A stretch of DNA of 64,000 nt from Pirellula sp. SH-Sr6A. GTDB taxonomy: Bacteria > Planctomycetota > Planctomycetia > Pirellulales > Pirellulaceae. The position numbers and the translations under genes were made by a program. Below the pieces are notes generated by a model that saw only the letters and a list, made by a program, of their open reading frames with translations, searched no databases and was not told where the DNA came from. Position 1 is the first letter of the stretch. Each line of letters begins with the position of its first letter. The stretch is from assembly GCF_001610875.1 (NCBI RefSeq), contig NZ_CP011272.1:1407988-1471987 (forward strand), in the 5' to 3' direction. Shown here one piece after another: positions 8,660-17,885 of this stretch.

Positions 8660-11600
8660 ATGTTAAATGCATTAATCAAGTTCGCGCTCCATCAGCGCTT
8701 GCTAGTCATTGCCATCGCACTTGGATTGATCGGAATCGGCACCTGGCAGATTTTCCAGATGCCTATCGATGTATTCCCTGATCTAAATCGTCCTCGTGTC
8801 GTGATCATGACCGAAGCGCCAGGAATGGCCCCGGAAGAAGTCGAAACGTTGATCACGTTTCCCATCGAAACCACGATCAACGGTGCCAACGGCGTGGAAG
8901 CAGTCCGAAGCTCCTCTGGCGTAGGCATTTCCGTCATCTACGTCGAATTCGCCTATGGCACAGACGTTTATACAGACCGGCAGATCGTGGCTGAACGAAT
9001 GCAGTTGGTACAAGATCGCTTGCCCGCGGGCATACAGCCACAACTCGCACCGATCTCGTCCATCATGGGACAGATCCTGATGCTGGGAATGTGGACAGAC
9101 AATCCGGATGTCACCCCCATGGAATTGCGAACGGAAGCAGATTGGGTCGTCCGCCAACGCCTGCTTACGATTCCAGGAGTTTCGCAGGTTTTTACCATGG
9201 GCGGCGAGCGCAAGCAGTTTCAAGTTCGTGTTAATCCCGATGCCATGACGCGTTACGGTGTCACGCTCGAACAAGTCGAAACTGCGGTTAGCAAGAGCAA
9301 CGAAAACGGGACCGGAGGATATCTTGACCAACAAGGCCCCAGTGAATTTCTGGTTCGCAGCCTTGGACGAATTCAATCTGTCGGCGACCTGCAGGATATA
9401 CCTATCACGATCCGCGATGGCCGGCCGGTGCTACTGTCGCAAGTCGCTGAGATTCATGAGGGCGCGCAAGTCAAACGCGGTGACAGTTCGGCTTTCGTAC
9501 GAAAAGCTGAAGGCGAATCGGCGTTCTCCGGTGGTCCTGCTGTCGTTCTAACTGTTAACAAGCAGCCCGGCGCGGATACGAGAGCCGTTACCGATTCCAT
9601 CATAGACGCTCTTGAGGAGCTAAAACCATCGCTCTCACCGGGAGTCCGGATTGAAGCGACGTACTCGCAAAAGTCATTCATTGATCGTGCGATTAAAAAT
9701 GTCGAAGAAGCACTTCGAGATGGTGTGATCCTCGTGGTCATCATCCTGTTCTTGTTCTTGATGAATGTACGCACGACCTTTATCACGCTGACTGCAATAC
9801 CACTATCGCTGGTGATGACGGCATTGATTTTTGCTGTGTTTGGGCTCTCCATCAATACGATGACGCTCGGCGGCATTGCTGTGGCGATGGGCGAGTTGGT
9901 CGACGATGCGATTGTTGATGTCGAGAACATTTTTCGACGGTTGAAAGAGAATCGTTCGGCCGCGAACCCACTTCATCCACTGTTAGTCGTCTACCGAGCG
10001 AGTGCAGAGGTTCGTCGATCGATCGTCTTCAGCACGATGATCGTTATTCTCGTGTTCCTGCCTTTGTTTGCACTTGGTGGCATGGAAGGCAAACTGTTTG
10101 CTCCGCTGGGCGTGGCATACATCGTATCGATCCTGGCATCCTTGTTGGTGTCGCTGACGGTGACTCCGGTACTGTCCTATTGGCTACTGGGGAGCATCAG
10201 CAGCAAGGGCCACGAGAAGGATGGTTTTGTACTGCGAGGTGTGAAGTGGATTGGAGAACGTGTCATCCGTTTCAGTCTTGCGTTCCCGTGGCTCAATTTA
10301 GGCGTAACTGTTGCGATCGTCGTCTTGGCCGGTCTATTCTTATCGCGGCTGGAGCGAGACTTCTTGCCTCCGTTCAATGAAGGCACTGTTCAGCTAAACG
10401 TTGTGTTGCCACCCGGTACCTCGCTGGCTGCATCGGCAGGGATTAATCGCACGGTTGAGTCGGCTTTGATGGAGATACCCGACGTTCAACGATTCGTGAG
10501 ACGCACTGGTCGCGCGGAATTGGACGAACATGCCGAAGGGGTCAATATGAGCGAGTACTTGATTGAGCTCGACCCGAATTCGTCACAATCTCGTGAGCAG
10601 CAACTGCAGAACATCCGTAGCTCGATGGATCAAATCCCAGGCATCGTCACCGCCACGGAGCAGCCAATTGCTCACTTGATCTCTCACATGCTCTCGGGCG
10701 TTAAGGCCCAGGTTGGCGTGAAGCTCTATGGCGATGATCTCGATCTGCTGCGGCAAAAGGCGGAGCAAATCAAAGCTGAGATGGCAATTGTGCCTGGCGT
10801 GACCGACTTGATGATTGAACCTCAAGTCATCATTCCTCAATTGCGAGTCGAGATGGATCGAGGGCAACTCAAACAACTTGGTTTGCAAGTCAACGACGTA
10901 AATGAGTACGTCCAAACTGCGATGAATGGCAAAGTTGCCTCAGAGATTCTCGACGGCATGCGCACTTTCGATCTCACCGTTCGCATGCAAGATAACTATC
11001 GCGAGGATATCAACGCACTCAAGCGACTGCCAATTCAGTTGCCTGAGGGTGGCACAGTACCGCTTGGTAATGTCGCTCGTATTTACGAGTCTGGCGGCCC
11101 CAACACGGTGAATCGCGAGAATGTGCGTCGGCGTGTCGTCATTCAATGCAACGTTGCAGACCGTGGCGTCGTCGATGTAGTGCAAGACATTAAGAAGGCG
11201 ATCGCGCCGATCATCGAGACCTTACCCGCTGGTTATTACCCAACCTATGAAGGTCAATTTCAAAGCCAACAATCCGCGAGCCGTGTCATTGGAATCCTGT
11301 TTGCGATCTCTCTCGTCGGTGTGTTCTTCGTCCTATACACGCTGTTTCGCACCGTGAACTTGGCACTGCAAGTCATGGCTGCATTGCCGATGGCCTTCAT
11401 CGGCTCGGTGGCTGCTTTGGTGCTTACCGGTCAAACAGTGACGATCGCATCGATGGTTGGCTTCATTTCGCTGGCTGGTATTGCGTCGCGAAACGGCGTG
11501 CTTCTGCTCCAGCACTACATCCATCTCGTGGAGTTCGAAGGCGAAAGCTTTACCAAGGAGATGATTGTCCGTGCGGGCCTTGAACGACTTGCACCGGTGC

Positions 11601-11848
11601 TGATGACTGCACTGACCGCCGGTATCGCGCTTATACCGCTGGTGCTCGCGGCCGGCGAACCGGGGAAAGAGATACTTTACCCCGTGGCAACAGTGATTCT
11701 CGGAGGCGTTGTCAGTTCGACAATGCTCGATTTCTTCGTCCACCCCGCTTTGTTCTGGCTATTCGGCATTCGGTCCGCCGAGCGAGCCGTGAAGGCTGCA
11801 CACACGCAAATCGAACTCAATGACGAGGTCGTTGCTCGAGCAGCTTAG
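8660..11848 (+). CDS. Heavy-metal RND efflux pump, CusA/CzcA family
   Basis: 1062 residues, the usual length for HME-RND pumps, with 12 predicted membrane spans: one near the N-terminus, six in the middle (from about 340), one near 540 and the rest after about 860. The TM4 signature reads GELVDDAIVDVEN, with the paired Asp residues of the proton relay. The start has a CGGAG ribosome binding site. It is the inner membrane motor of a tripartite metal exporter with the channel at 4744 and adaptor at 7125. The exact metal (Cu/Ag versus Zn/Co/Cd) cannot be assigned safely from the TM4 motif alone. Confidence 0.93.
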   Translation: MLNALIKFALHQRLLVIAIALGLIGIGTWQIFQMPIDVFPDLNRPRVVIMTEAPGMAPEEVETLITFPIETTINGANGVEAVRSSSGVGISVIYVEFAYGTDVYTDRQIVAERMQLVQDRLPAGIQPQLAPISSIMGQILMLGMWTDNPDVTPMELRTEADWVVRQRLLTIPGVSQVFTMGGERKQFQVRVNPDAMTRYGVTLEQVETAVSKSNENGTGGYLDQQGPSEFLVRSLGRIQSVGDLQDIPITIRDGRPVLLSQVAEIHEGAQVKRGDSSAFVRKAEGESAFSGGPAVVLTVNKQPGADTRAVTDSIIDALEELKPSLSPGVRIEATYSQKSFIDRAIKNVEEALRDGVILVVIILFLFLMNVRTTFITLTAIPLSLVMTALIFAVFGLSINTMTLGGIAVAMGELVDDAIVDVENIFRRLKENRSAANPLHPLLVVYRASAEVRRSIVFSTMIVILVFLPLFALGGMEGKLFAPLGVAYIVSILASLLVSLTVTPVLSYWLLGSISSKGHEKDGFVLRGVKWIGERVIRFSLAFPWLNLGVTVAIVVLAGLFLSRLERDFLPPFNEGTVQLNVVLPPGTSLAASAGINRTVESALMEIPDVQRFVRRTGRAELDEHAEGVNMSEYLIELDPNSSQSREQQLQNIRSSMDQIPGIVTATEQPIAHLISHMLSGVKAQVGVKLYGDDLDLLRQKAEQIKAEMAIVPGVTDLMIEPQVIIPQLRVEMDRGQLKQLGLQVNDVNEYVQTAMNGKVASEILDGMRTFDLTVRMQDNYREDINALKRLPIQLPEGGTVPLGNVARIYESGGPNTVNRENVRRRVVIQCNVADRGVVDVVQDIKKAIAPIIETLPAGYYPTYEGQFQSQQSASRVIGILFAISLVGVFFVLYTLFRTVNLALQVMAALPMAFIGSVAALVLTGQTVTIASMVGFISLAGIASRNGVLLLQHYIHLVEFEGESFTKEMIVRAGLERLAPVLMTALTAGIALIPLVLAAGEPGKEILYPVATVILGGVVSSTMLDFFVHPALFWLFGIRSAERAVKAAHTQIELNDEVVARAA

Positions 11849-11923
11849 TGTTCCCCTTTTGAAAAGAGCCTTGGTGTTCAGGGCTCGTACGTTGTCGTGA
11901 TTCCTTAAACGGAGTGTAAAGAG

Positions 11924-12586
11924 ATGAAACGATTATTTTCAGTTTGCGTTGCAGGTATTGTTTCGCTGGGCTGTCTAAGTTCAACGCCCGTCTGGTCGCA
12001 ACAAACCGATGCTCATGCTGGCCACAATCACGGCGATCATGCCGACCATGCGCATGGTGGCGAGACGTTGGCTTTCGTGCTTCCCGAGTGGAAAACCATG
12101 CACTTTGAAGACGCTGCCAAAGCCCAGCAGCACCTCGATATGGTGACAAAGCTTGGATGTGAAGTTAAGCAGGGTAAGCACGCCGGACATATCGATCTTT
12201 CCTACCGATGTCCTAATTGGAAGTCCATGGAAGTTAAGACTCATGCGCTCGCTGAACAATGGCTGGGTTGGCTCAAGGGAAGTGGCTTCGATGTTTCTCA
12301 CGGTCACGTCGATGCGTCATACGCCGAAGGCAAGGAGTCGGTAGAGTTCCGCTTGATCAAATGGAAGTCCGTACACGGCAATGGCAGCGAACAAGAAAAG
12401 CAATTTGTTGATACGCTCACACGGCTAGGCGTTGAAGTTGCCGCTGAAAAGCATGGAAATCATAGCGATATCCGCTATCGCAGCCCCGTCTGGCGCGATG
12501 TTCACGTTGCCGACCATGCCGCTGCTGAACAGCTGATGGCATGGCTCAAAAAGAGCGGCTTCGAAGTCGCAGAGCATAAGCACTAG
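11924..12586 (+). CDS. Secreted protein made of four WK-motif repeats, metal island
   Basis: 220 residues. A signal peptide (to about residue 25) and a His tract (HAGHNHGDHADHAH) are followed by four related units of about 40 residues, beginning near LPEWKTMHF, CPNWKSMEV, IKWKSVHG and SPVWRDVHV. Units 1 and 3 share KLG/RLG-x-EV and a following HxxH-like turn; units 2 and 4 share AEQ, a LK-x-SGF step and His. The protein thus looks like a duplicated two-unit domain. I do not know the fold. Its place directly after the RND pump suggests a periplasmic partner that binds metal. Confidence 0.7.
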   Translation: MKRLFSVCVAGIVSLGCLSSTPVWSQQTDAHAGHNHGDHADHAHGGETLAFVLPEWKTMHFEDAAKAQQHLDMVTKLGCEVKQGKHAGHIDLSYRCPNWKSMEVKTHALAEQWLGWLKGSGFDVSHGHVDASYAEGKESVEFRLIKWKSVHGNGSEQEKQFVDTLTRLGVEVAAEKHGNHSDIRYRSPVWRDVHVADHAAAEQLMAWLKKSGFEVAEHKH

Positions 12587-12638
12587 ACCACGCAAGCTAT
12601 CTCAAATTCCAAACAATCTCAATAAGGATCATTGAACC

Positions 12639-13154
12639 ATGAAGTATCTCTATTTCTGCACACTGGCAGCAGTAGTGCTTGCAGCGGGTTGCAACAACGA
12701 CTCAATACAAACCAGCGAAGCCGATACACCTCTGATGATGGACTCAGCTCCACCGGCCACGGTCGACTCACACGCCCATCCAACCGAAGGCCCACACCAC
12801 GGGACGCTGATCGAATTGGGCAACGAAGAGTATCACGCTGAACTAGTGCACGACGAGACGACCGTCACCATCTACATTCTTGACGCTGTCGCTACGAAAG
12901 CGACTCCAATCGACGCAACTGACATAGCCATCAATCTTGTCCACGAGGGAAAAGCTGAGCAGTTCAAACTTGTAGCTACTCCAGATGCCGATGACCCGGC
13001 AGGCAAGTCGTCACGCTTCACGTTGCAAAACGCAGAGTTGGTCAAAGAGTTGGAACACGATCATGCCGCAGCCAAGCTCAGCGTCGTGATCGGCGGGAAG
13101 GCCTACCGCGGTGAGATTCATCACGACCACGCCGGGCACGATCATGCGCATTAA
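12639..13154 (+). CDS. His-rich lipoprotein of the metal efflux cluster
   Basis: 171 residues with a lipobox (LAAGC, Cys at 18), an N-terminal HAHPTEGPHHG stretch, a beta-rich middle (about 45-145) and a His-rich tail (HHDHAGHDHAH). AAGGA precedes the ATG. It looks like a periplasmic metal-binding lipoprotein that could feed the RND exporter or the P-type ATPase that follows. CusF is a functional comparison only; the sequence does not clearly show a CusF fold. Confidence 0.7.
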   Translation: MKYLYFCTLAAVVLAAGCNNDSIQTSEADTPLMMDSAPPATVDSHAHPTEGPHHGTLIELGNEEYHAELVHDETTVTIYILDAVATKATPIDATDIAINLVHEGKAEQFKLVATPDADDPAGKSSRFTLQNAELVKELEHDHAAAKLSVVIGGKAYRGEIHHDHAGHDHAH

Positions 13155-13260
13155 ACGTGATAAACAGCGAGCGGCGGGCCATTGTCAACTTGGTGCGTTC
13201 CTTGCACTGCTTCATCGCGACTAGCACACCCGCCGCCTCATTGAAAGAATCGGAGGAACC

Positions 13261-15732
13261 ATGGAGAAACTAAAGCTTGAAATTCGTTTGCTTTTTGGCA
13301 GTGAGATCGATTCGGCGGATGCCTGCATCGAACGCATGATCTCATTGCTGAAAACCAAGAGCGGCATTGAATCAGCTCATCTCTCCGTCTCTCCGACCGG
13401 CCAACCTGGCACCGTCTGCATTCACTTCGATCCAGCGGTTGTTTCCGCTTCGGAGGTGCGTGATGCGGCATTAAAGAGCGGCGCGTCGTTGGATGCAACC
13501 TATGTGCACCTTCTACGGACCGGGCAGGCAATGCACGCCCGTCGCGCAAGTGCGATCGAAGCCAACCTGGGGCGAGTCGGAGGCGTACTTGAAGCGGTTG
13601 TCTCCCCGGATGGCACAATCCGACTTGAGTTCGACCGACGGCAAACCGACGAAGCGACGATAGATCAATTGCTCCGTAGCTGGACCAAAGGCACGGAAGA
13701 GTTGAAGCAACACTCACACTCTAGCGGTGCCAATACGACAGACCACAGGTCGCAAGACGAAATGGGACATGACCATGCACATGGTGGCGTGTTTGGAGAA
13801 AAGACTGAGCTTATCTTTGCGATTCTTTGTGGCATACTTCTGCTAATTGGCTGGTTAATTGAAACATTCACCAATCTCAATGAATGGATCCCGCTTGGGC
13901 TTTACATTTCCGCTTACGCTTTTGGTGGCTACTACACGGTCGCAGAGGCATTCGCGAAGATACTTGCGGGCAAGTTTGAAATTGATTTTCTGATGATCGT
14001 CGCTGCAGCGGGCGCAGGCGCACTGGGGGCATGGGCGGAAGGCGCGCTACTACTGTTTCTCTTTAGCATCGGTCACGCTTTGGAAGGCTACGCGATGGGA
14101 AGAGCCAAGCGGGCAATTGAGGCGTTGTCCGAACTCGCTCCCAAAACGGCGCGAGTTAGACGCAATGGTACCGAACAAGAGATCGCAGTCGATGATTTGA
14201 TTGTCGGTGATATTGTCATCATCAAGCCGGACGAGAGAGTTCCAGCGGACGGGTTTGTGATTGCTGGCGAATCGAGCATCAACCAAGCTCCAATCACCGG
14301 TGAAAGTGTGCCAGTCGACAAGCGGCCCGTTGATGATATTGATGCTGCAGCGTCCGATTCAGATTCACTTCCCCCGGAACATCGTGCGTTCGCTGGCACG
14401 ATCAACCAATCCGGATCGCTCGAAGTTCAAGTGACGAAGCTCACGTCGGAAAATACTTTAGCGCGAGTCTTAACGATGGTGAGCGAAGCGGAAACGCGGG
14501 TATCACCAACACAGAAGTTCACGAAGCAGTTTGAGCGATACTTCGTTCCAACGGTCATCGCAGGTGTGGTGCTGTTGTTGTTTGCGCCCCTGGTCCTCGA
14601 AGAGAAATTCAGCCAATCGTTTTACCGAGCCATGGCGGTCCTCGTTGCTTCCAGTCCCTGTGCGCTGGCAATCGCCACGCCCAGTGCGGTACTCAGCGGA
14701 GTTGCCCGAGCCGCTCGCGGTGGCATCCTTATCAAAGGTGGTGGACCACTGGAAAGCCTCGGTAGCCTCGACGCAATCGCCTTTGACAAAACCGGCACAC
14801 TGACCGAGGGTGAGCCCAAAGTTACGGACATTCGCACTGCCGAAGGTATCGATGAGTCGGAGCTTTTGCGAATCGTAGTGGCAGTCGAAGACCTAAGTAA
14901 ACATCCGCTTGCCAAAGCAGTCGTTCGCGATGGCAAGAGAAGACTAAGAGATCGAGAACCTCGTAGTTTGGCAGAGATACCAGTCGCCACTGATTTGAAA
15001 AGTATCACAGGACGAGGTATCCAAGCTACCGTCGGTGGTGAAGTCGTTCACATCGGAAAGGATGATTTGTTTAATGAAGTAGATGGTCCGAAGGTACCTG
15101 ACAGTGTTCGCGAGATAGTCGAATCGTTGGAAGAAAACGGACGCACGACGATGATTGTTCGCCGCGGCGATCGTTATCTTGGCGTGGTCGGATTGATGGA
15201 CACGCCGCGAGAAGCATCGAAGCGAACGATCGCACGGCTTCGCGAACTCGGCATTAAGCGAATGATTATGATTTCGGGCGACAATCAGAAGGTCGCTGAT
15301 GCAGTGGCGAAAGAAGTCGGACTTGATGAAGCCCGAGGCGACTTAATGCCCGCCGATAAAGTCAACGAGATTAAGCGTCTGCAAAGTGAAGGCGGTGTGG
15401 CGATGGTCGGTGACGGCGTTAACGACGCCCCTGCCATGGCATCTGCATCCGTCGGTATTGCGATGGGAGCCGCAGGTAGTGACGTTGCTCTTGAGACCGC
15501 CGATGTCGCCCTGATGGCAGACAACCTCGATCACTTGCCACTTGCCATCGGACTGAGCCGAGCCACACGACGAATCATTCGTCAGAACCTTTGGATCAGC
15601 CTTGGCATGGTCGTCTTCCTTGTCCCCGCCACGATACTTGGACTCAACATCGGCCCCGCCGTTGCCTTGCATGAAGGTAGCACGCTAGTGGTCGTGTTCA
15701 ACGCGTTGCGGTTGTTAGCTTATCGCGAATAG
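13261..15732 (+). CDS. P1B-type metal-transporting ATPase (P1B-4-like motifs)
   Basis: 823 residues. Two N-terminal HMA-like ferredoxin folds (about 1-80 and 95-140) lack the usual CxxC. A His linker (HSHSSG, GHDHAHGG) follows. The P-type core is complete: phosphatase loop TGES, DKTGTLTEG with the phosphorylated Asp, GDGVNDAPA hinge. The membrane motif is SPC (SSPCALAIATP), and the last helices carry HEGST (VALHEGSTLVV). SPC plus HEG(G/S)T is the P1B-4 signature, a group linked to Co, Fe or Zn export, rather than CPC of Zn/Cd/Pb pumps. GGAGG lies before the ATG. Confidence 0.92.
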   Translation: MEKLKLEIRLLFGSEIDSADACIERMISLLKTKSGIESAHLSVSPTGQPGTVCIHFDPAVVSASEVRDAALKSGASLDATYVHLLRTGQAMHARRASAIEANLGRVGGVLEAVVSPDGTIRLEFDRRQTDEATIDQLLRSWTKGTEELKQHSHSSGANTTDHRSQDEMGHDHAHGGVFGEKTELIFAILCGILLLIGWLIETFTNLNEWIPLGLYISAYAFGGYYTVAEAFAKILAGKFEIDFLMIVAAAGAGALGAWAEGALLLFLFSIGHALEGYAMGRAKRAIEALSELAPKTARVRRNGTEQEIAVDDLIVGDIVIIKPDERVPADGFVIAGESSINQAPITGESVPVDKRPVDDIDAAASDSDSLPPEHRAFAGTINQSGSLEVQVTKLTSENTLARVLTMVSEAETRVSPTQKFTKQFERYFVPTVIAGVVLLLFAPLVLEEKFSQSFYRAMAVLVASSPCALAIATPSAVLSGVARAARGGILIKGGGPLESLGSLDAIAFDKTGTLTEGEPKVTDIRTAEGIDESELLRIVVAVEDLSKHPLAKAVVRDGKRRLRDREPRSLAEIPVATDLKSITGRGIQATVGGEVVHIGKDDLFNEVDGPKVPDSVREIVESLEENGRTTMIVRRGDRYLGVVGLMDTPREASKRTIARLRELGIKRMIMISGDNQKVADAVAKEVGLDEARGDLMPADKVNEIKRLQSEGGVAMVGDGVNDAPAMASASVGIAMGAAGSDVALETADVALMADNLDHLPLAIGLSRATRRIIRQNLWISLGMVVFLVPATILGLNIGPAVALHEGSTLVVVFNALRLLAYRE

Positions 15733-15771
15733 CATCTCTCGCGTGGACTGAACGAAAAGCGATTACAGCCC

Positions 15772-16368
15772 TTATTCTTTGCGGCGGTCGACATCCCTCA
15801 GAATATTCACGCCACCACACACAACAATTCCGGCGATCAATACGGCAATCATCAAATCGGGAAGCTGGGACCCAAGTAATAGAACCAAGATGCCCGAAAC
15901 GATGACGCCGATGTTCGCGATGACGTCGTTTGCTGAGAAGATATAAGATGCCCGAAAATTGATGTCGCCGCCTTTATGTCGGCTGATCAATTTTAAGCAA
16001 ATCGCATTGGCGGCAAAGGCAAGGAAGCCTGTGGATATCATCGCGGTTCCGAGCGGCTCACTGTCGCCAAGAAATCGGCGTACTGCTTCTAGTAAGACAC
16101 CAACACCAAGAACGATCTGCAGCGTGCCGCTAACAGTTGCTGCGCGTACGCGGATGATCTCGGCGCGACCAACAGCGTAGAGACTGATTGCGTAGACGCT
16201 GGCGTCCGCAAGCATGTCCAATGAATCAGCAATCAATCCTGTGGAACTTGCTAGCAAACCCACTGTGAGTTCGATGCAGAACATCGCCGAATTGATCGCC
16301 AGCACTACACGAAGCGTCTTCCTCTGGGCATCGTTTTCGCCTTCTAGTTCACATCCGCAGTCCGTCAT
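15772..16368 (-). CDS. CDF-like cation transporter with atypical metal site
   Basis: 199 residues from the ATG at 16368, chosen because AGGGAGG lies 5 bases upstream; an in-frame ATG at 16389 has no such site. It starts MTDCGCELEGEN and has six predicted membrane helices. TM2 keeps DxxxD (LDMLAD), while the TM5 position that is normally HxxxD reads FSANDVIAN, so the His is absent. The usual cytoplasmic C-terminal domain is missing. It is convergent with the P-type ATPase. I infer a metal or metalloid transporter of the cation-diffusion-facilitator superfamily. Confidence 0.75.
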   Translation of the reverse strand: MTDCGCELEGENDAQRKTLRVVLAINSAMFCIELTVGLLASSTGLIADSLDMLADASVYAISLYAVGRAEIIRVRAATVSGTLQIVLGVGVLLEAVRRFLGDSEPLGTAMISTGFLAFAANAICLKLISRHKGGDINFRASYIFSANDVIANIGVIVSGILVLLLGSQLPDLMIAVLIAGIVVCGGVNILRDVDRRKE

Positions 16369-16482
16369 CACCACCTCCCTTGATCTCAAGCCGTACTATC
16401 GTACATCGTCACGCGCCGCAGTACACAAGGTCTTCCTACTGACTTCAATGCTTCGTGCTCTCGGACTTAATCATCCAAGAGT

Positions 16483-16630
16483 TCATCCGCACGGGGCGAT
16501 TACCGGATACGGTGGCATGCCTAGGTAATTGTGACCTGGATTGCCCTCGGGCAGATCGTCAGGGTAGTGATAACCTGGTGGCAAGTGATAGGGATGATCT
16601 GGTGGGAGCCGATGTTGGACAATGGCGGCG
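16483..16630 (-). pseudogene. Frameshifted duplicate of the 3' half of the Pro-rich gene
   Basis: Directly after the radical SAM stop codon, the minus strand matches the DNA of the Pro-rich gene (17430-17843) from its PPIEV region onward. About 6 and 10 bases are missing, the second gap shifting the frame. After the shift the frame reads RLPPDHPYHLPPGYHYPDD and then PEGNPGHNYLGMPPYP before a TGA at 16483, closely matching LPPHHPYHLPPGYHWPDN in the intact protein. No start codon or ribosome binding site belongs to it. It shows that the Pro-rich gene was duplicated around the radical SAM gene and then decayed. Confidence 0.7.
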
Positions 16631-16635
16631 GTGCT

Positions 16636-17430
16636 TCAATATCGAGCTATCGGATCACCGTGTTGGAACGCGATCTTCTTTGCAGGGCAAAGGCGACATT
16701 GCTGAATTTGCTTGGTCGCGAGGAAGTCACGGACTTCTTGATCTGCTGCCGTTGGCGGACAGGCTTGGTAGGCGCGGAAGAGTTGCCACGCGGATTCGTC
16801 AGCGAGGTTCAGCTTGCGGGACATGATTGCATGGTATGCGAGCGCGGGGCATTTCCACAAGCATTGCTTATAGAGCTGGGTGCAGGTGCGCTGGAGGCAG
16901 ATTTTCCAGGCGGCTCTCGGGTCGCTGCTGAACGGCATCGGCTTGCCATCCACCATGCGGTACTGCTGACGCCAGCCACGATGGGATTTGCGAATGTTGA
17001 TTTGCAGATCAGGATAGCTGGCTCGCCACTCGCGGATCTTCTGGCAGACGACGCGAAATCGCTTCATGTACTCCGGCGCACGTCCATGTTGGGAGACGTC
17101 CATACGGAAGCGGTTGTCGATCAGAACGCGGGGTAGGTCGGGATGACGATCCAGGAAGAATCCGTTCGTGACGAACAGTCCTTCGGCGTCTGGGAACGAC
17201 TGTCTTGCAAGCTCGATGATGGAGATCAACTCTGGGTTGAGAGTTGGTTCGCCACCGAGAATGGCTATACGCTTGGGCGCGAGTCGGCCTTTCCACGGGT
17301 CGAAGTTTGCGCGTGCCTCATCGAGACTGACGATTCCGCCCGCGTGGAAGTTTGAATAATGCGAGCACTGCGCACAATAAAGATTGCACGCATGTGCTGC
17401 ATGGAACTCGAGGTTGGTTAACTCGATCAT
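16636..17430 (-). CDS. Radical SAM enzyme in the phage modification cassette
   Basis: About 264 residues. The iron-sulphur motif CNLYCAQC (CxxxCxxC) is near the N-terminus, followed by GGEPTLNP, the SAM-binding GGE motif. The C-terminal third holds more Cys residues (CLQRTCTQLYKQCLWKC and CRLCPAKK), which could bind auxiliary clusters as in SPASM-type maturases. The second ATG (17430) is spaced best from a GGAAGG site and overlaps the stop of the Pro-rich gene, so the two are translationally coupled. A role in modifying a peptide or glycan made by its neighbours is inference. Confidence 0.85.
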   Translation of the reverse strand: MIELTNLEFHAAHACNLYCAQCSHYSNFHAGGIVSLDEARANFDPWKGRLAPKRIAILGGEPTLNPELISIIELARQSFPDAEGLFVTNGFFLDRHPDLPRVLIDNRFRMDVSQHGRAPEYMKRFRVVCQKIREWRASYPDLQINIRKSHRGWRQQYRMVDGKPMPFSSDPRAAWKICLQRTCTQLYKQCLWKCPALAYHAIMSRKLNLADESAWQLFRAYQACPPTAADQEVRDFLATKQIQQCRLCPAKKIAFQHGDPIARY

Positions 17431-17843
17431 CAACATCCTTCCGAATCACTTGAACCAATTTCATCGCCCGAGCCTTCGCTGCCTCCTTCGCCACTTCCGC
17501 CTGGTGGCTTCGGTGGTTTCACATCGTGGCCTGGATGCCCTGGTGGCAAGTTGTCGGGCCAGTGGTAGCCAGGCGGCAAATGATACGGATGATGTGGAGG
17601 CAGCCGCGGCCAGATGATGTTGGGCAGTGGAGGCGGTACCAACACTTCAATCGGCGGCTCGGGCACCGGAGGCCATACCCAGTCCTCGGGCCACCAATCG
17701 GGCCGGGGCTCCGAGCTAGATCCCGGTGGATCTGGCGGTGGAACGTACGGTAGCGGTTCACCTGGCGGATCAAACGGCGGTGGAGGCCAACCCGGTGGTC
17801 GCTCGCCGTTGGGACCAAATGGTCCATGGTTCGTGGTTGTCAT
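17430..17843 (-). CDS. Pro-rich protein with Gly/Ser/Glu tail ending in Cys
   Basis: 137 residues from the ATG at 17843, which has an AAGGAG site 7 bases upstream. The protein is very rich in Pro with aromatic residues (PPGWPPPPFDPP, LPPHHPYHLPPGYHWPDNL) and ends in a flexible tail (GGSGEGGSEGSGDEIGSSDSEGC). It has no globular domain that I recognise. It is coupled to the radical SAM gene, so it could be that enzyme's substrate, or a phage tail fibre or spike part. A decayed partial copy lies on the other side of the radical SAM gene. Confidence 0.7.
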   Translation of the reverse strand: MTTTNHGPFGPNGERPPGWPPPPFDPPGEPLPYVPPPDPPGSSSEPRPDWWPEDWVWPPVPEPPIEVLVPPPLPNIIWPRLPPHHPYHLPPGYHWPDNLPPGHPGHDVKPPKPPGGSGEGGSEGSGDEIGSSDSEGC

Positions 17844-17885
17844 AAACACTCCTTAAAGAAGCTGGGGAAACGAAAGAAACAGAAA

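Noticed and set aside
16390-16482. Prophage attachment site or tRNA at the border of the metal island
   Set aside because: No tRNA, direct repeat or integrase gene could be recognised here, so the true prophage end cannot be set from this window.
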